NCBI GenBank assembly: GCA_025655595.1
Contig: JAHXIO010000001.1
Location: forward strand, 186,001-250,000
Length of the DNA stretch: 64,000 bases
Reading direction: 5' to 3'
DNA from: Candidatus Thiodiazotropha sp. (ex Monitilora ramsayi)
Lineage (GTDB): Bacteria > Pseudomonadota > Gammaproteobacteria > Chromatiales > Chromatiaceae
The notes under the pieces are model-generated. The model saw nothing but the letters and a program-made list of their open reading frames with translations. It did no database searches and was not told where the DNA came from. The position numbers were made by a program, and so were the translations under genes. Below, one piece after another: positions 51,971 to 61,076 of the stretch; within the stretch, counting starts at the first letter, position 1, and each line of letters starts with the position of its first letter.

Positions 51971-52600
51971 ATGAACAGGTTAGTGACGTTGTTTCTGTTA
52001 GGGTTGTTTTTCACATCCAGTCTGCCTGCGGCGGTGACGGTGACACCGTCTGCGCGCATCAAGGAGACTGTGGATAATATTCTCGAAGTATTGAAAAACC
52101 CGGTATTGGATAAGCGGCAGCGAAGGATACATGTGCGGGAAATCGTCAGGCGTCGTTTTGACTATGAGTCCATGTCTCAGGTCATACTTGCCGCCAGTTG
52201 GCGCAAGGCCACTCTGCCTCAGCGGGAACAGTTCATCACGCTGTTTCGGGAACTTCTCGAGCAGACATACTATTCTGCCATGGACAGCTACCGGAACCAG
52301 TCTGTACGCATGGGGAGGGAGAGGCAGAAAGGTAAACTTGCTGAAGTCCAGACCTACATCGTCTCATCCAATAAAGAGGTCCCGGTCAGTTATAAACTTC
52401 GACAGCGAAAGGGTGACTGGTACGCTTACGATGTCACCGTGGATGGCGTCAGTCTGGTGAGTAACTACCGAACCTCTTTCAGAAATCTGGTGAAACAGAA
52501 GGGTATGGATGGTCTTCTGGCTGAATTGGCGGAAAAAGTGGCTACACTCAAAACGAAGAACCAGCTCGCCGAGCAACAACAGGATGTGAATAAGGAGTAG
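51971..52600 (+). CDS. MlaC/Ttg2D-family phospholipid-binding protein
   Basis: Signal peptide; RIKETVDNILEVLKNP...VRRRFDYESMSQVILAASWRKATLPQREQFITLFRELLEQTYYSAMDSYRNQ; DVTVDGVSLVSNYRTSF. Confidence 0.9.
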   Translation: MNRLVTLFLLGLFFTSSLPAAVTVTPSARIKETVDNILEVLKNPVLDKRQRRIHVREIVRRRFDYESMSQVILAASWRKATLPQREQFITLFRELLEQTYYSAMDSYRNQSVRMGRERQKGKLAEVQTYIVSSNKEVPVSYKLRQRKGDWYAYDVTVDGVSLVSNYRTSFRNLVKQKGMDGLLAELAEKVATLKTKNQLAEQQQDVNKE

Positions 52601-52739
52601 GGCGTAATGGGGAACGAGGTGTCTCCGGCTGTCGCAGCCGAATCTTAATCTTTCCGCCACTTCACTCGTTGGATAACTATTGATAACAGACAGAACGATA
52701 ACGACCGTAAAATAAGAGATAACACAAGAGGAGAGTCCG

Positions 52740-53441
52740 ATGCACGAGAAAAAGACCATGGTGCTTGCGTTTGCTTCAATACTGGCCTGCAGTCTGCCTC
52801 TGTTGGCCGAGGAAGCGACAAGTGAAACCGCAGAGCCTGTAGGGGAGACTGCAGAATCGCCAGAGGCGGTTACACAGCGTGTCGATGTGCCAACACCCGC
52901 ATCAATACAGAAATCGATCGAGGAGGAGCGGGAGTCGCGCTGGGAGGTGCGTAACGAGCATTATCAGGACCTTAGACAACGTGCAGAAAAGCTGGGTGTG
53001 ATGTTGCCAGAGAGTCCGCCCTGGAATCGCACGGGTTCTATGATGAGGTCGCGTCCCGATATGGAAGAGCGCCAACGACGGCATGAGAAGATGATGTCAA
53101 TGACGCCCGAAGAGAGAGAGGCGGCCCGCCTGGAGCACTACCAGGAAATGCGGGAGCAGGCCATGCAGAGGGGAGTCGAACTGCCGGAAACGCCCCCCTG
53201 GAAGAGAAGACAGCAGATGATGGATGAGACCTGGGCCAAACACCAAGCCGCGATCGATGGCATGAGTGATGAGGAACGGGCAGCCTGTCATGCCATGCAT
53301 CAGCGTCACATGGGTATGATGCGAGACGAAGGTCGTGGTCCGATGATGCGCGGGCCTGGTATGGGGCGTGGTATGGGACCGGGATACGGCTATGGCCCAA
53401 TGCCATACGGACCACAAAATTTCTGGGATCCCAACCAGTAG
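52740..53441 (+). CDS. Secreted low-complexity protein with duplicated HYQxxRxxAxxxGVxLPExPPW motif and Met/Gly-rich tail
   Basis: Signal peptide; two internal repeats at HYQDLRQRAEKLGVMLPESPPWNR and HYQEMREQAMQRGVELPETPPWKR; GMGRGMGPGYGYGPMPYGPQ tail. Confidence 0.75.
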   Translation: MHEKKTMVLAFASILACSLPLLAEEATSETAEPVGETAESPEAVTQRVDVPTPASIQKSIEEERESRWEVRNEHYQDLRQRAEKLGVMLPESPPWNRTGSMMRSRPDMEERQRRHEKMMSMTPEEREAARLEHYQEMREQAMQRGVELPETPPWKRRQQMMDETWAKHQAAIDGMSDEERAACHAMHQRHMGMMRDEGRGPMMRGPGMGRGMGPGYGYGPMPYGPQNFWDPNQ

Positions 53442-53449
53442 CCCTTGAT

Positions 53450-53479
53450 ACCGTACCTGCTGCAAGTGGCAGGTACGGT
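53450..53479. terminator. Perfect hairpin between convergent genes (possible terminator lacking T-run)
   Basis: ACCGTACCTGC-TGCAAGTG-GCAGGTACGGT, 11-bp stem, between genes ending at 53441 (+) and 53486 (-). Confidence 0.45.
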
Positions 53480-53485
53480 TGTCGA

Positions 53486-54124
53486 TCACCTGTCGGCAAC
53501 AAGCGTGTCTGCCTCCTCCTTGGTGAGATGGCGCCAGGGAACAGGGATCAAGCCTGGGACACGCGCACAGTAGTGATCGTATCTCTCTCCGTGATAGACC
53601 TTCAGTTTTCGCTCCTCGAGTCGTGAGCCAAAAATCAAGTAACCCGTGATCAGGAGGGCGCTGACCAGCCTGGCCGCATCCATATCCTGGGTCCAGATCA
53701 ACAGCAGGCCCAGACTGTACCAGGGGTGACGAACGTACCGATGCATGGGCGAGATGTGCAGACTCTCCTGGTCCTTTATATCCCTCTGGCCTTCGCTGAG
53801 CTGTTTCAGTCCCATGAACTCCCGCCCGTCGTAGTAGCGCATTGACCAGAGGAAACCGGCCACGGCCACCAACATGATGGCAAGTCTGAGCCAGTGCCAA
53901 ACCCCCTCAAACTGCCATAGGGGGGCGCCCTGCAACCAGAACATGTAGGCAACAGGGGGAATCAGTAACAGCGTGGCGAGGGTGTTGAAGATCAACCGGT
54001 AAGCGGGCATCAGCCAGTCATGGCGGGCGGCTACTCGGGATTTCAGCCAGAGCGAGGCCAACAGGGAGTGGAGGCAGAAATAGGCTATCCAAAGCAGACC
54101 GAGCAGGGTCAGAGACAGGGTCAT
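53486..54124 (-). CDS. Isoprenylcysteine methyltransferase-like/NnrU-like membrane protein
   Basis: Multi-TM; MHRYVRHPWYSLGLLLIWTQDMDAARLVSALLITGYLIFGSRLEERKLKVYHGERYDHYCARVPGLIP. Confidence 0.8.
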   Translation of the reverse strand: MTLSLTLLGLLWIAYFCLHSLLASLWLKSRVAARHDWLMPAYRLIFNTLATLLLIPPVAYMFWLQGAPLWQFEGVWHWLRLAIMLVAVAGFLWSMRYYDGREFMGLKQLSEGQRDIKDQESLHISPMHRYVRHPWYSLGLLLIWTQDMDAARLVSALLITGYLIFGSRLEERKLKVYHGERYDHYCARVPGLIPVPWRHLTKEEADTLVADR

Positions 54125-54258
54125 GAGGGTGAATTACCGGTCAATCGATCTTAACTGTTTCGGCCACTGATAGCGGCTGTGGTTCCCGCCAGTTGTACTG
54201 CCGCCCAAGATTGTGGGCGGCAGAGTCAATGTAAAGGGATTGGTGGGCTCTGATCAGA

Positions 54259-55221
54259 TTAACCGACGAACTTGCCTCGTTGTAGGCGTTGCGCCTCCAT
54301 TAGCTCCAGTTCGCGTGAGCCGGAAATGACGACGCTGTGATCCGGCACAAAATCGAGATCCTCATCCAGCCGCTCATAAGGTACCGCATTGAGAATCACT
54401 TTCATGGCGTTCAGGCGGGCCTGGTGTTTATTGTTCGATCGGATGATGGTCCAGGGTGCGTGGGTGGTATTGGTTCGACGCAGCATGTCATATTTCTGTT
54501 TGGTGAACTCATCCCAGCGGTCCTGGGCCTGTACGTCTATCTCAGAGAGCTTCCACTGGCGGAGTGGATCGGTCTTGCGTCGATCGAATCGCCTGGCCTG
54601 CTCCTCTTTGGTCACGGAGAAATAGAGTTTCACCAGGATCGTGCCTTGACGCACGAGATCTTTCTCAAACCCCGGGCAACCGATCATGAAGTTCTCGTAC
54701 TCCTCCGGGGTACAGAAACCGAAGATCGGTTCCACCACGGCCCGGTTGTACCAGCTGCGGTCAAACAGCACGACCTCACCACCTCGAGGGCACTGGGCGA
54801 CATACTTCTGGAAAAACCACTGCGTCTTCTGCTCTTCCGTAGGCTTGCCAAGTGCGACAACCCGATAGTGCTTCTCATTCATGTAGCGGGTGACCCGGCG
54901 GATGGTGCCGCCTTTCCCTGCGGCGTCACGGCCCTCGAACAGAATAATCATGCGTTGACGAGTCTGCTCAAGATACTGCTGCATCTTGATCAGCTCAGCC
55001 TGGTACGGCTTCAGTTCTTCTTCTTGAGAGTACTTGCGGACGGCCTTTTTCTGAGCCTTTTTCTCTTGCGCCGCATCTGCTTTCAATTTCTGGTATTCGG
55101 TCAGCAGTTCATCCAGTCTTACCGGCTGCTCATCGATCAGAATGGTTTCTGGGTTGCTGTTCTGGTCGTTCATTTTGCCTCCCAACAGTGCTGAATCGAC
55201 AGTGTCGTTTAAACTATCCAT
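54259..55221 (-). CDS. ppk2: Polyphosphate kinase 2
   Basis: MIILFEGRDAAGKGGTIRRVTRYMNEKHYRVVALGKPTEEQKTQWFFQKYVAQCPRGGEVVLFDRSWYNRAVVEPIFGFC. Confidence 0.97.
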   Translation of the reverse strand: MDSLNDTVDSALLGGKMNDQNSNPETILIDEQPVRLDELLTEYQKLKADAAQEKKAQKKAVRKYSQEEELKPYQAELIKMQQYLEQTRQRMIILFEGRDAAGKGGTIRRVTRYMNEKHYRVVALGKPTEEQKTQWFFQKYVAQCPRGGEVVLFDRSWYNRAVVEPIFGFCTPEEYENFMIGCPGFEKDLVRQGTILVKLYFSVTKEEQARRFDRRKTDPLRQWKLSEIDVQAQDRWDEFTKQKYDMLRRTNTTHAPWTIIRSNNKHQARLNAMKVILNAVPYERLDEDLDFVPDHSVVISGSRELELMEAQRLQRGKFVG

Positions 55222-55275
55222 TCTAAAGTATTCCGTGCCTATTCGCCGGGCTTTTTAGGGACTGGCTGATCTGGC

Positions 55276-57003
55276 TCAAAAACGGTAGGCGGATTCGATC
55301 TGTGAACGGGTAAGAATGCCCTGGATACGCCAGAAGTGTTGGTTGTCGAACCACTCGATATAGAGTGCCTCGGCACGGCTGTCATCCAATTGCTCCAGCG
55401 CCTCCTGCAAGGTTGCCTGCATCTTCAGAGGGGCCAGTTCATAGCGGGTTGCGGGGATCTCCTGCAGGTCGATCTCATCATCCTGTTGCTCTTTCACTGC
55501 GCGCACCAGATCGACGCCGGGCATCAACGTGAGTGAGTCGTCGTCATTCGAGATCACCAGCCATTCCGGCGCATCTTCCAGCAGCATCTGTGCGGTCTGA
55601 CGCTTAATGAGTGGGCTGACCTGGGCGAAGTTGCGGTTCATGAACCGCGCAGCGCCCGTTCGCCGGAGCGATTGCATCACCGGATCAGTATGGTAGTTGA
55701 GTCCGGTAGCCTGCAACAGTGTATGAAACATGGATGACTTGCCGAACAGCTCGCTGCTGATGAGGCTGGCGATGACGATAGCCAGCATGCCCGGCATGAT
55801 GATTTCGGGATTGTGGGCCAGTTCGATCACCGCAGTCAGTGCGGCCAGAGGTCCCTGCAGGGCTGCGCCCATTACAGCTCCCATACCGATCAAGACGTAG
55901 ACTGCCGGGTCAGATACAGTGCCGTTGAACAGTAGGCCTGGCAGTGGTGCGATGATGCCGCCGACCGTGGCACCGATAAAGAGTGCGGGGCCGATGGTAC
56001 CTCCCGGTATGCCGAGACCGATGCTTGCGCTGGTCGCGACGAGTTTTGCTATCAGGAGCAGAATGAGCAAGCTCAGACCCATCTCTCCCAGCATGATTGT
56101 ATTAACCGTGTCGTACCCAATTCCCATTACCTGAGGTAACCAGAGGGCGATGAGGCCGATCACAACACCAGCCAGAGTGGTACGGATCCAGAAGGGGATT
56201 TGTCGGCTTCTGTCTGAGATTTTGTCTATCAGGTGCACATAAGCGGCGGCAGCCACACCGGCAACAATACCGAGCAGCAGGATAAACATGAGTTCATGCA
56301 GAGACCCCAGTTGCATGATGCCGATATCGAACACCCGTTCACCTTCGAATATCAGCAGGGAGAGGCTGTTGGCGCTGACCGCTGCCAGGATGATCGGGAT
56401 AAAGCTGACCAGGGTGTACTCCATCATCACCACTTCCAGCGCGAAAATAACCCCTGCCAGTGGCGTATCGAAGGAGGCTGATATCCCTGCGGCGGTGCCA
56501 CATCCCACCAATGTACGAATACTGTTGTTGGGCAATGAAAGCCTCTGCCCGAGTAGAGAGCCGCTGGCTGCACCCAGATAGACATGAGGGCCTTCGCGTC
56601 CTACCGAGTGGCCGCTTATGATGGCGATGGCGGCACCAAGAAACTGTAGCAGAAAGCTGCGCAGGCTCAGATATCCTTGGTGGTAAACGAGTCGCTCCAT
56701 CACCCGGGCAATCCCCAGCACATAATCTCCCTTGGCCAGGCGGGTAAAGACCAGGCCTAGCAACAAACCACCGGCAATAGGCAAAACCAGACGTAGTAGT
56801 GGTGGCAATCCCTCGTAGTTCTCCGGATGCCCGCCCGGCAACATATCGGCCTGAAAGCCCTCCACAAAGAGACGGAAGAGGACGATCACACCACCCGCCA
56901 GAAAGCCGGTGACTAGGCCCAGAACCGAGAGCAGTGGCAGGGCGTCGGAGCGTGAGAGCTGAAAACGCAGCCGGTCAAACCAATGAATAACGCTATCAAA
57001 CAA
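55276..57003 (-). CDS. ClC-type chloride channel with C-terminal CBS-like region
   Basis: GHSVGREGPHVYLGAASGSLLGQRL; LVGCGTAAGISASFDTPLAGVIFALEVVM; GIPGGTIGPALFIGATVGG. True start uncertain; TTG at 57003 plausible since the ORF ATG at 57144 overlaps the divergent gene. Confidence 0.9.
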   Translation of the reverse strand: MFDSVIHWFDRLRFQLSRSDALPLLSVLGLVTGFLAGGVIVLFRLFVEGFQADMLPGGHPENYEGLPPLLRLVLPIAGGLLLGLVFTRLAKGDYVLGIARVMERLVYHQGYLSLRSFLLQFLGAAIAIISGHSVGREGPHVYLGAASGSLLGQRLSLPNNSIRTLVGCGTAAGISASFDTPLAGVIFALEVVMMEYTLVSFIPIILAAVSANSLSLLIFEGERVFDIGIMQLGSLHELMFILLLGIVAGVAAAAYVHLIDKISDRSRQIPFWIRTTLAGVVIGLIALWLPQVMGIGYDTVNTIMLGEMGLSLLILLLIAKLVATSASIGLGIPGGTIGPALFIGATVGGIIAPLPGLLFNGTVSDPAVYVLIGMGAVMGAALQGPLAALTAVIELAHNPEIIMPGMLAIVIASLISSELFGKSSMFHTLLQATGLNYHTDPVMQSLRRTGAARFMNRNFAQVSPLIKRQTAQMLLEDAPEWLVISNDDDSLTLMPGVDLVRAVKEQQDDEIDLQEIPATRYELAPLKMQATLQEALEQLDDSRAEALYIEWFDNQHFWRIQGILTRSQIESAYRF

Positions 57004-57059
57004 AAGTAGGGCCTGTTGGGTAGAATGGTGCCTCGTAACATTAACGGAGCGGCGGGATA

Positions 57060-57785
57060 TTGTCAGCACAACAGATGGTAATAGACGATCCGGTGGCCTA
57101 TGAGACAGCCACCGAACTGGAGATGATGGAGCGATTATTGCCATTGGAGAACGCCAAGGTTCTCGAATTGGGTTGCGGTGCGGCCTGGATCACGCGACAT
57201 TTTGCGGCACGTTATCCCGCTAGTCGTTTTGTGGCCACCGAAGTGGATCAGAGGCAGCACGAGAAAAATCTCCGGCAGCCATCGCCGGAGAATCTGACTT
57301 TCCTTTTCGGCGGTGCCGAGGCGGTTCAGGCGGCCGATGAGAGTATCGACGTTGTGTGGATGCTCAAATCTTTGCATCACGTGCCGGAGAGATTGATGCC
57401 TGAAGCAATGAAAGAGATTGTCCGCGTGCTCAAACCCGGGGGGTTGGCCTATTTTTCCGAACCGGTCTACAGTGGCGCATTCAATGAACTGATGCGTCTG
57501 ATTCACGATGAGAAGATCGTTAGGGAGAAGGCATTCCTGGCCATACTCCGCTTGGTGCAAAGCGGTGACATGCAGCTGCAAGGTGAATGTTTTTTTAATG
57601 TGCCGGGATGCTACGAGAGCTGGGCACAGTTCGAAGACCGCTTTCTCAATATCACCCATACGCCACTCTCAATCGACAAGGTGCGCTATGAGAGGATCCG
57701 ACAGTCTTTTCTTGCCCACATGGGACCTCGGGGTGCCGAGTTTCTCAAACCGCACCGGGTCGACCTCCTGCAGAAGCCGGTCTGA
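57060..57785 (+). CDS. Class I SAM-dependent methyltransferase
   Basis: ENAKVLELGCGAAWITRHFAARYPASRFVATEVD; VWMLKSLHHVPERLMPEAMKEIVRVLKPGGLAYFSEPV; TTG at 57060 or ATG at 57075. Confidence 0.93.
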   Translation: MSAQQMVIDDPVAYETATELEMMERLLPLENAKVLELGCGAAWITRHFAARYPASRFVATEVDQRQHEKNLRQPSPENLTFLFGGAEAVQAADESIDVVWMLKSLHHVPERLMPEAMKEIVRVLKPGGLAYFSEPVYSGAFNELMRLIHDEKIVREKAFLAILRLVQSGDMQLQGECFFNVPGCYESWAQFEDRFLNITHTPLSIDKVRYERIRQSFLAHMGPRGAEFLKPHRVDLLQKPV

Positions 57786-57881
57786 TTGGGTTCGGGTGTC
57801 ACGTCGCAGGCAATTTAACTATATAAGTTAATTGCAATATACTCCATGCTCCCTCTTGCAATATCCAGGTTTTATTGTTTT

Positions 57882-57900
57882 AATGAGAATCATTATCACT
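57882..57900 (+). promoter_or_regulatory. Candidate Fur box upstream of feoABC
   Basis: AATGAGAATCATTATCACT closely resembles the GATAATGATAATCATTATC Fur consensus; 20-40 nt upstream of feoA. Confidence 0.75.
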
Positions 57901-57919
57901 AACATCTTGAGCAGACCGG

Positions 57920-58186
57920 GTGATTGAGCGTAATAACAGATCGGCGGATACGATGATCTCCCTGGCGAAACTGCCCGTGGGTTCACATGTGTGTATCAAA
58001 CGTATTGCCGGTGGACGCCAGCTGATACATCGGCTGCTCAGCCTGGGGCTTCGTGTCGGTTCTGAGGTGGAGTTGACGCAACGGCGTGGCGGGGGGGTGG
58101 TGGTTGCAAACGCCGGTACCCGCGTGGCGCTTGGTGCCGGGGTGGCTGAGAAGCTGCTGGTGGTGCCTATCACCGGGACCGACTAG
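57920..58186 (+). CDS. feoA: Ferrous iron transport protein A
   Basis: SLAKLPVGSHVCIKRIAGGRQLIHRLLSLGLRVGSEVELTQRRGGGVVVANAGTRVALGAGVAEKLLV; start possibly ATG at 57953. Confidence 0.93.
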   Translation: MIERNNRSADTMISLAKLPVGSHVCIKRIAGGRQLIHRLLSLGLRVGSEVELTQRRGGGVVVANAGTRVALGAGVAEKLLVVPITGTD

Positions 58187-58194
58187 AGACAAAT

Positions 58195-60552
58195 ATGGCC
58201 TGCCACGACGAATCCCCATCAGCTGATCCAAGCAGAAATCAACGACTGACGATCGCCCTGGCTGGCAATCCCAACTGCGGCAAGACAGCGTTGTTCAATA
58301 TGCTGACGGGCATTCGCCAGCGTACCGGTAACTGGCCGGGTGTTACCGTTGACCGTAAGGAGGGACGTTTCGTCATCGACCGGGATGAGGTTAACGTTAT
58401 CGACCTGCCCGGGATCTATTCGATGGATGCCTCCTCGCTGGATGAGCAGGTCACGCGGGACTATCTGCTTTCCGACGACGCAGATCTGATCGTCAACATC
58501 GTCGATGCCGCCAATCTGGAACGCCATCTCTACTTTACCGTGCAGATGCTGGAGATGGGTGTACCGCTGATTTTGGCGCTCAACATGATGGATGTAGCCC
58601 GTAAGCGGGGCATGGAGATCGACATCGAGCGCCTGAGCCAGGACCTTGGCTGTCCCGTGGTGCCTATTGTGGCCGTTAGCGGTGAAGGGATTACCAAGTT
58701 GAAGGGCGCGATCCAGGACCTGGCGGCGGGTGATGTGACTGGGGGATTCGCCCTCGCCCAGGATGAGGTGGTGGAGCAGGCGATCACAGCGATGGAACCC
58801 GCCCTGCCAAATGGGCAGGCGTTCGATCGTGCCAAACGGCGCTGGCTGCTGCTGAAGATGCTGGAGAGTGATTCGTTCGCCCTCACCTATGCCGATGACG
58901 CGCTTAAGTCTCAAGTCTCCCATTGGCAGAATCTCATTGAGGACCGTGTGGATGAGGAGATCGATATCTATATCGCCGATACCCGATACGGACACGCCCA
59001 CGCCATTTCGCAGAACGTAACCCGAACCCGGGGTCGAGTGGAAAAGACCTTCAGTGACCGTATCGACAAGGTGGTGTTGAGCCGCTACTTCGGGATACCG
59101 GTCTTTCTTGCTGTGATGTATCTGATGTTCATGTTCGCCATCAACATCGGTGGCGCCTTTATCGACTTTTTCGATGGGGTGGCGGGTGCGATTTTCGTGG
59201 ACGGCTTTGGCGAACTGCTGGGGAGTGTCGGCGTACCTGACTGGTTGATAGTCCTGCTGGCCGACGGTGCCGGTGGCGGCATACAGGTGGTGGCCACCTT
59301 CATCCCTATCATTACCGCCCTCTACCTGTTTCTCTCGGTGGTGGAGGACAGCGGATACATGGCGCGGGCGGCCTTTGTCATGGACCGCTTCATGCGTTCC
59401 ATCGGCCTGCCGGGGAAGGCGTTTGTGCCGATGATCGTAGGCTTTGGCTGTAACGTGCCGGCAGTGTTGGCAACCCGCACTCTCGAGAGCGAACGGGAAC
59501 GCAAGCTGACCATCCTCATGAACCCTTTCATGTCTTGTGGTGCGCGATTACCGGTCTATGTGCTGTTCGCCGCCGCTTTCTTCCCGGCTAACGGGCAGAA
59601 TCTGGTCTTCGGTCTCTACCTGATCGGTATCGTGGTGGCGATACTGACCGGCCTGGTGATGAAGAAGACCCTGCTGTCGGGTGAGAGTGCGGGTTTCATG
59701 ATGGAGCTGCCTCACTATCATATGCCGACCGTCAAAGGAGTTACCCTGCGTACTTGGGACCGGGTCAAACTCTTTATCAAAGAGGCGGGTCAGGTGATCG
59801 TGATCATGGTGCTGATCATCAACACTCTCAACTCTATCGGTACCGATGGCAGCTTCGGCAACGAGGATACGGAACACTCTGTGTTGAGCGCCACAAGCAA
59901 AGTCATCACACCCGTGCTCTCGCCGCTAGGGATCGACCAGGATAACTGGCCGGCAACCGTTGGCGTATTCACCGGTATCCTCGCTAAAGAGACTGTGGTG
60001 GGTACACTTGATGCGCTCTACTCTAACTTGGCGCGCAGCGGCATGACGTCACCGCTCGAGGAGGCCCCATTTGACCTCTGGCAATCACTTGCGGACGCCG
60101 CCGCTACCGTACCGGAAAACCTGCTGGGCGTACGGGACCTGATCACTGATCCTTTGGCGATGGATGTGGGCGATATCACCACCTACGAAGCGGCAGCTGA
60201 AGCACAAGCGGTCAATGTCGATGTCTTCGGCGCCATGGCGGCCCGGTTTAATGGGCAGGCGGGGGCGTTCGCCTACTTGTTGTTCATCCTGCTCTACTCT
60301 CCTTGTGTCGCCACCATCGGTGCCATCCGCCGAGAAGCCGGTCCTCGCTGGGCGGCATTCGTTGTAGCCTGGTCGACCGGAATCGCCTATATAACAGCCA
60401 GTCTGTACTATCAGATCGCAACTTATGCAGAGCACCCGCAGAGTGCGATGGCCTGGATTATCGGACTGATGATTTTGTTAGTGGCCATTATCGGCGGTTT
60501 GAGATACTGGTCGTTTCGCAGCCAGCAGCTGACACCCGAAGTGGCCAAATAG
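58195..60552 (+). CDS. feoB: Ferrous iron transport protein B
   Basis: GNPNCGKTALFNMLTGIRQRTGNWPGVTVDRKEG G-domain; GFGCNVPAVLATRTLESERERKLTILMNPFMSCGARLPVY. Confidence 0.98.
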   Translation: MACHDESPSADPSRNQRLTIALAGNPNCGKTALFNMLTGIRQRTGNWPGVTVDRKEGRFVIDRDEVNVIDLPGIYSMDASSLDEQVTRDYLLSDDADLIVNIVDAANLERHLYFTVQMLEMGVPLILALNMMDVARKRGMEIDIERLSQDLGCPVVPIVAVSGEGITKLKGAIQDLAAGDVTGGFALAQDEVVEQAITAMEPALPNGQAFDRAKRRWLLLKMLESDSFALTYADDALKSQVSHWQNLIEDRVDEEIDIYIADTRYGHAHAISQNVTRTRGRVEKTFSDRIDKVVLSRYFGIPVFLAVMYLMFMFAINIGGAFIDFFDGVAGAIFVDGFGELLGSVGVPDWLIVLLADGAGGGIQVVATFIPIITALYLFLSVVEDSGYMARAAFVMDRFMRSIGLPGKAFVPMIVGFGCNVPAVLATRTLESERERKLTILMNPFMSCGARLPVYVLFAAAFFPANGQNLVFGLYLIGIVVAILTGLVMKKTLLSGESAGFMMELPHYHMPTVKGVTLRTWDRVKLFIKEAGQVIVIMVLIINTLNSIGTDGSFGNEDTEHSVLSATSKVITPVLSPLGIDQDNWPATVGVFTGILAKETVVGTLDALYSNLARSGMTSPLEEAPFDLWQSLADAAATVPENLLGVRDLITDPLAMDVGDITTYEAAAEAQAVNVDVFGAMAARFNGQAGAFAYLLFILLYSPCVATIGAIRREAGPRWAAFVVAWSTGIAYITASLYYQIATYAEHPQSAMAWIIGLMILLVAIIGGLRYWSFRSQQLTPEVAK

Positions 60553-60776
60553 TGCTTAGCGAAATCAAGAATTATCTCTCCAAGCGGGGTCAGGCCACAC
60601 TGGCTGAGATAGCGCTGCATATGGATGCAGAGCCGGATGCGGTGAGAGGCATGCTGCAGCAGTGGGTACGAAAGGGCAGGGTTGAGCAGCGAAAAGTCGA
60701 CATGGCGTGCGGGAGCCAATGTCATCGGTGTGATACCGCTTCGACCGAGCTTTATATCTGGCGGCAACGAGATTAG
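60552..60776 (+). CDS. feoC: FeoC-like transcriptional regulator
   Basis: GTG start overlapping feoB stop (tagtg); VLSEIKNYLSKRGQATLAEIALHMDAEPDAVRGMLQQWVRKGRVEQRKVDMACGSQCHRCDTASTELYIW. Confidence 0.85.
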   Translation: MLSEIKNYLSKRGQATLAEIALHMDAEPDAVRGMLQQWVRKGRVEQRKVDMACGSQCHRCDTASTELYIWRQRD

Positions 60777-61076
60777 GCTCCGGTGCCTCTTGGGTGCGGC
60801 TTCATCCTGGCAGCTTGATATCTCCGATAAATAGGCATTTGGTGCATATAAATATCCTTGGTTGCGTTAGTTGAACGGTTGACTCTCTCTGTCACCCGGA
60901 TAATCCGCGTTCTCATTGATTTTGTAATACTTCCAGTAGGATAGGCCCCTATGATCTGTCTTGGGCCTATTGCCATCGATCTATTTCCATAATTTCCCTC
61001 ATGTTTATTTCAGCTTCGCCGATATATTGAGGCAAGACTCTTCTATCGCCACCAGTCCATCTGGTGAGGGGGCACT

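Noticed and set aside
54337-55194. 285-aa ORF antisense to ppk2
   Set aside because: ppk2 on the minus strand is unequivocal; antisense frame is a shadow ORF.
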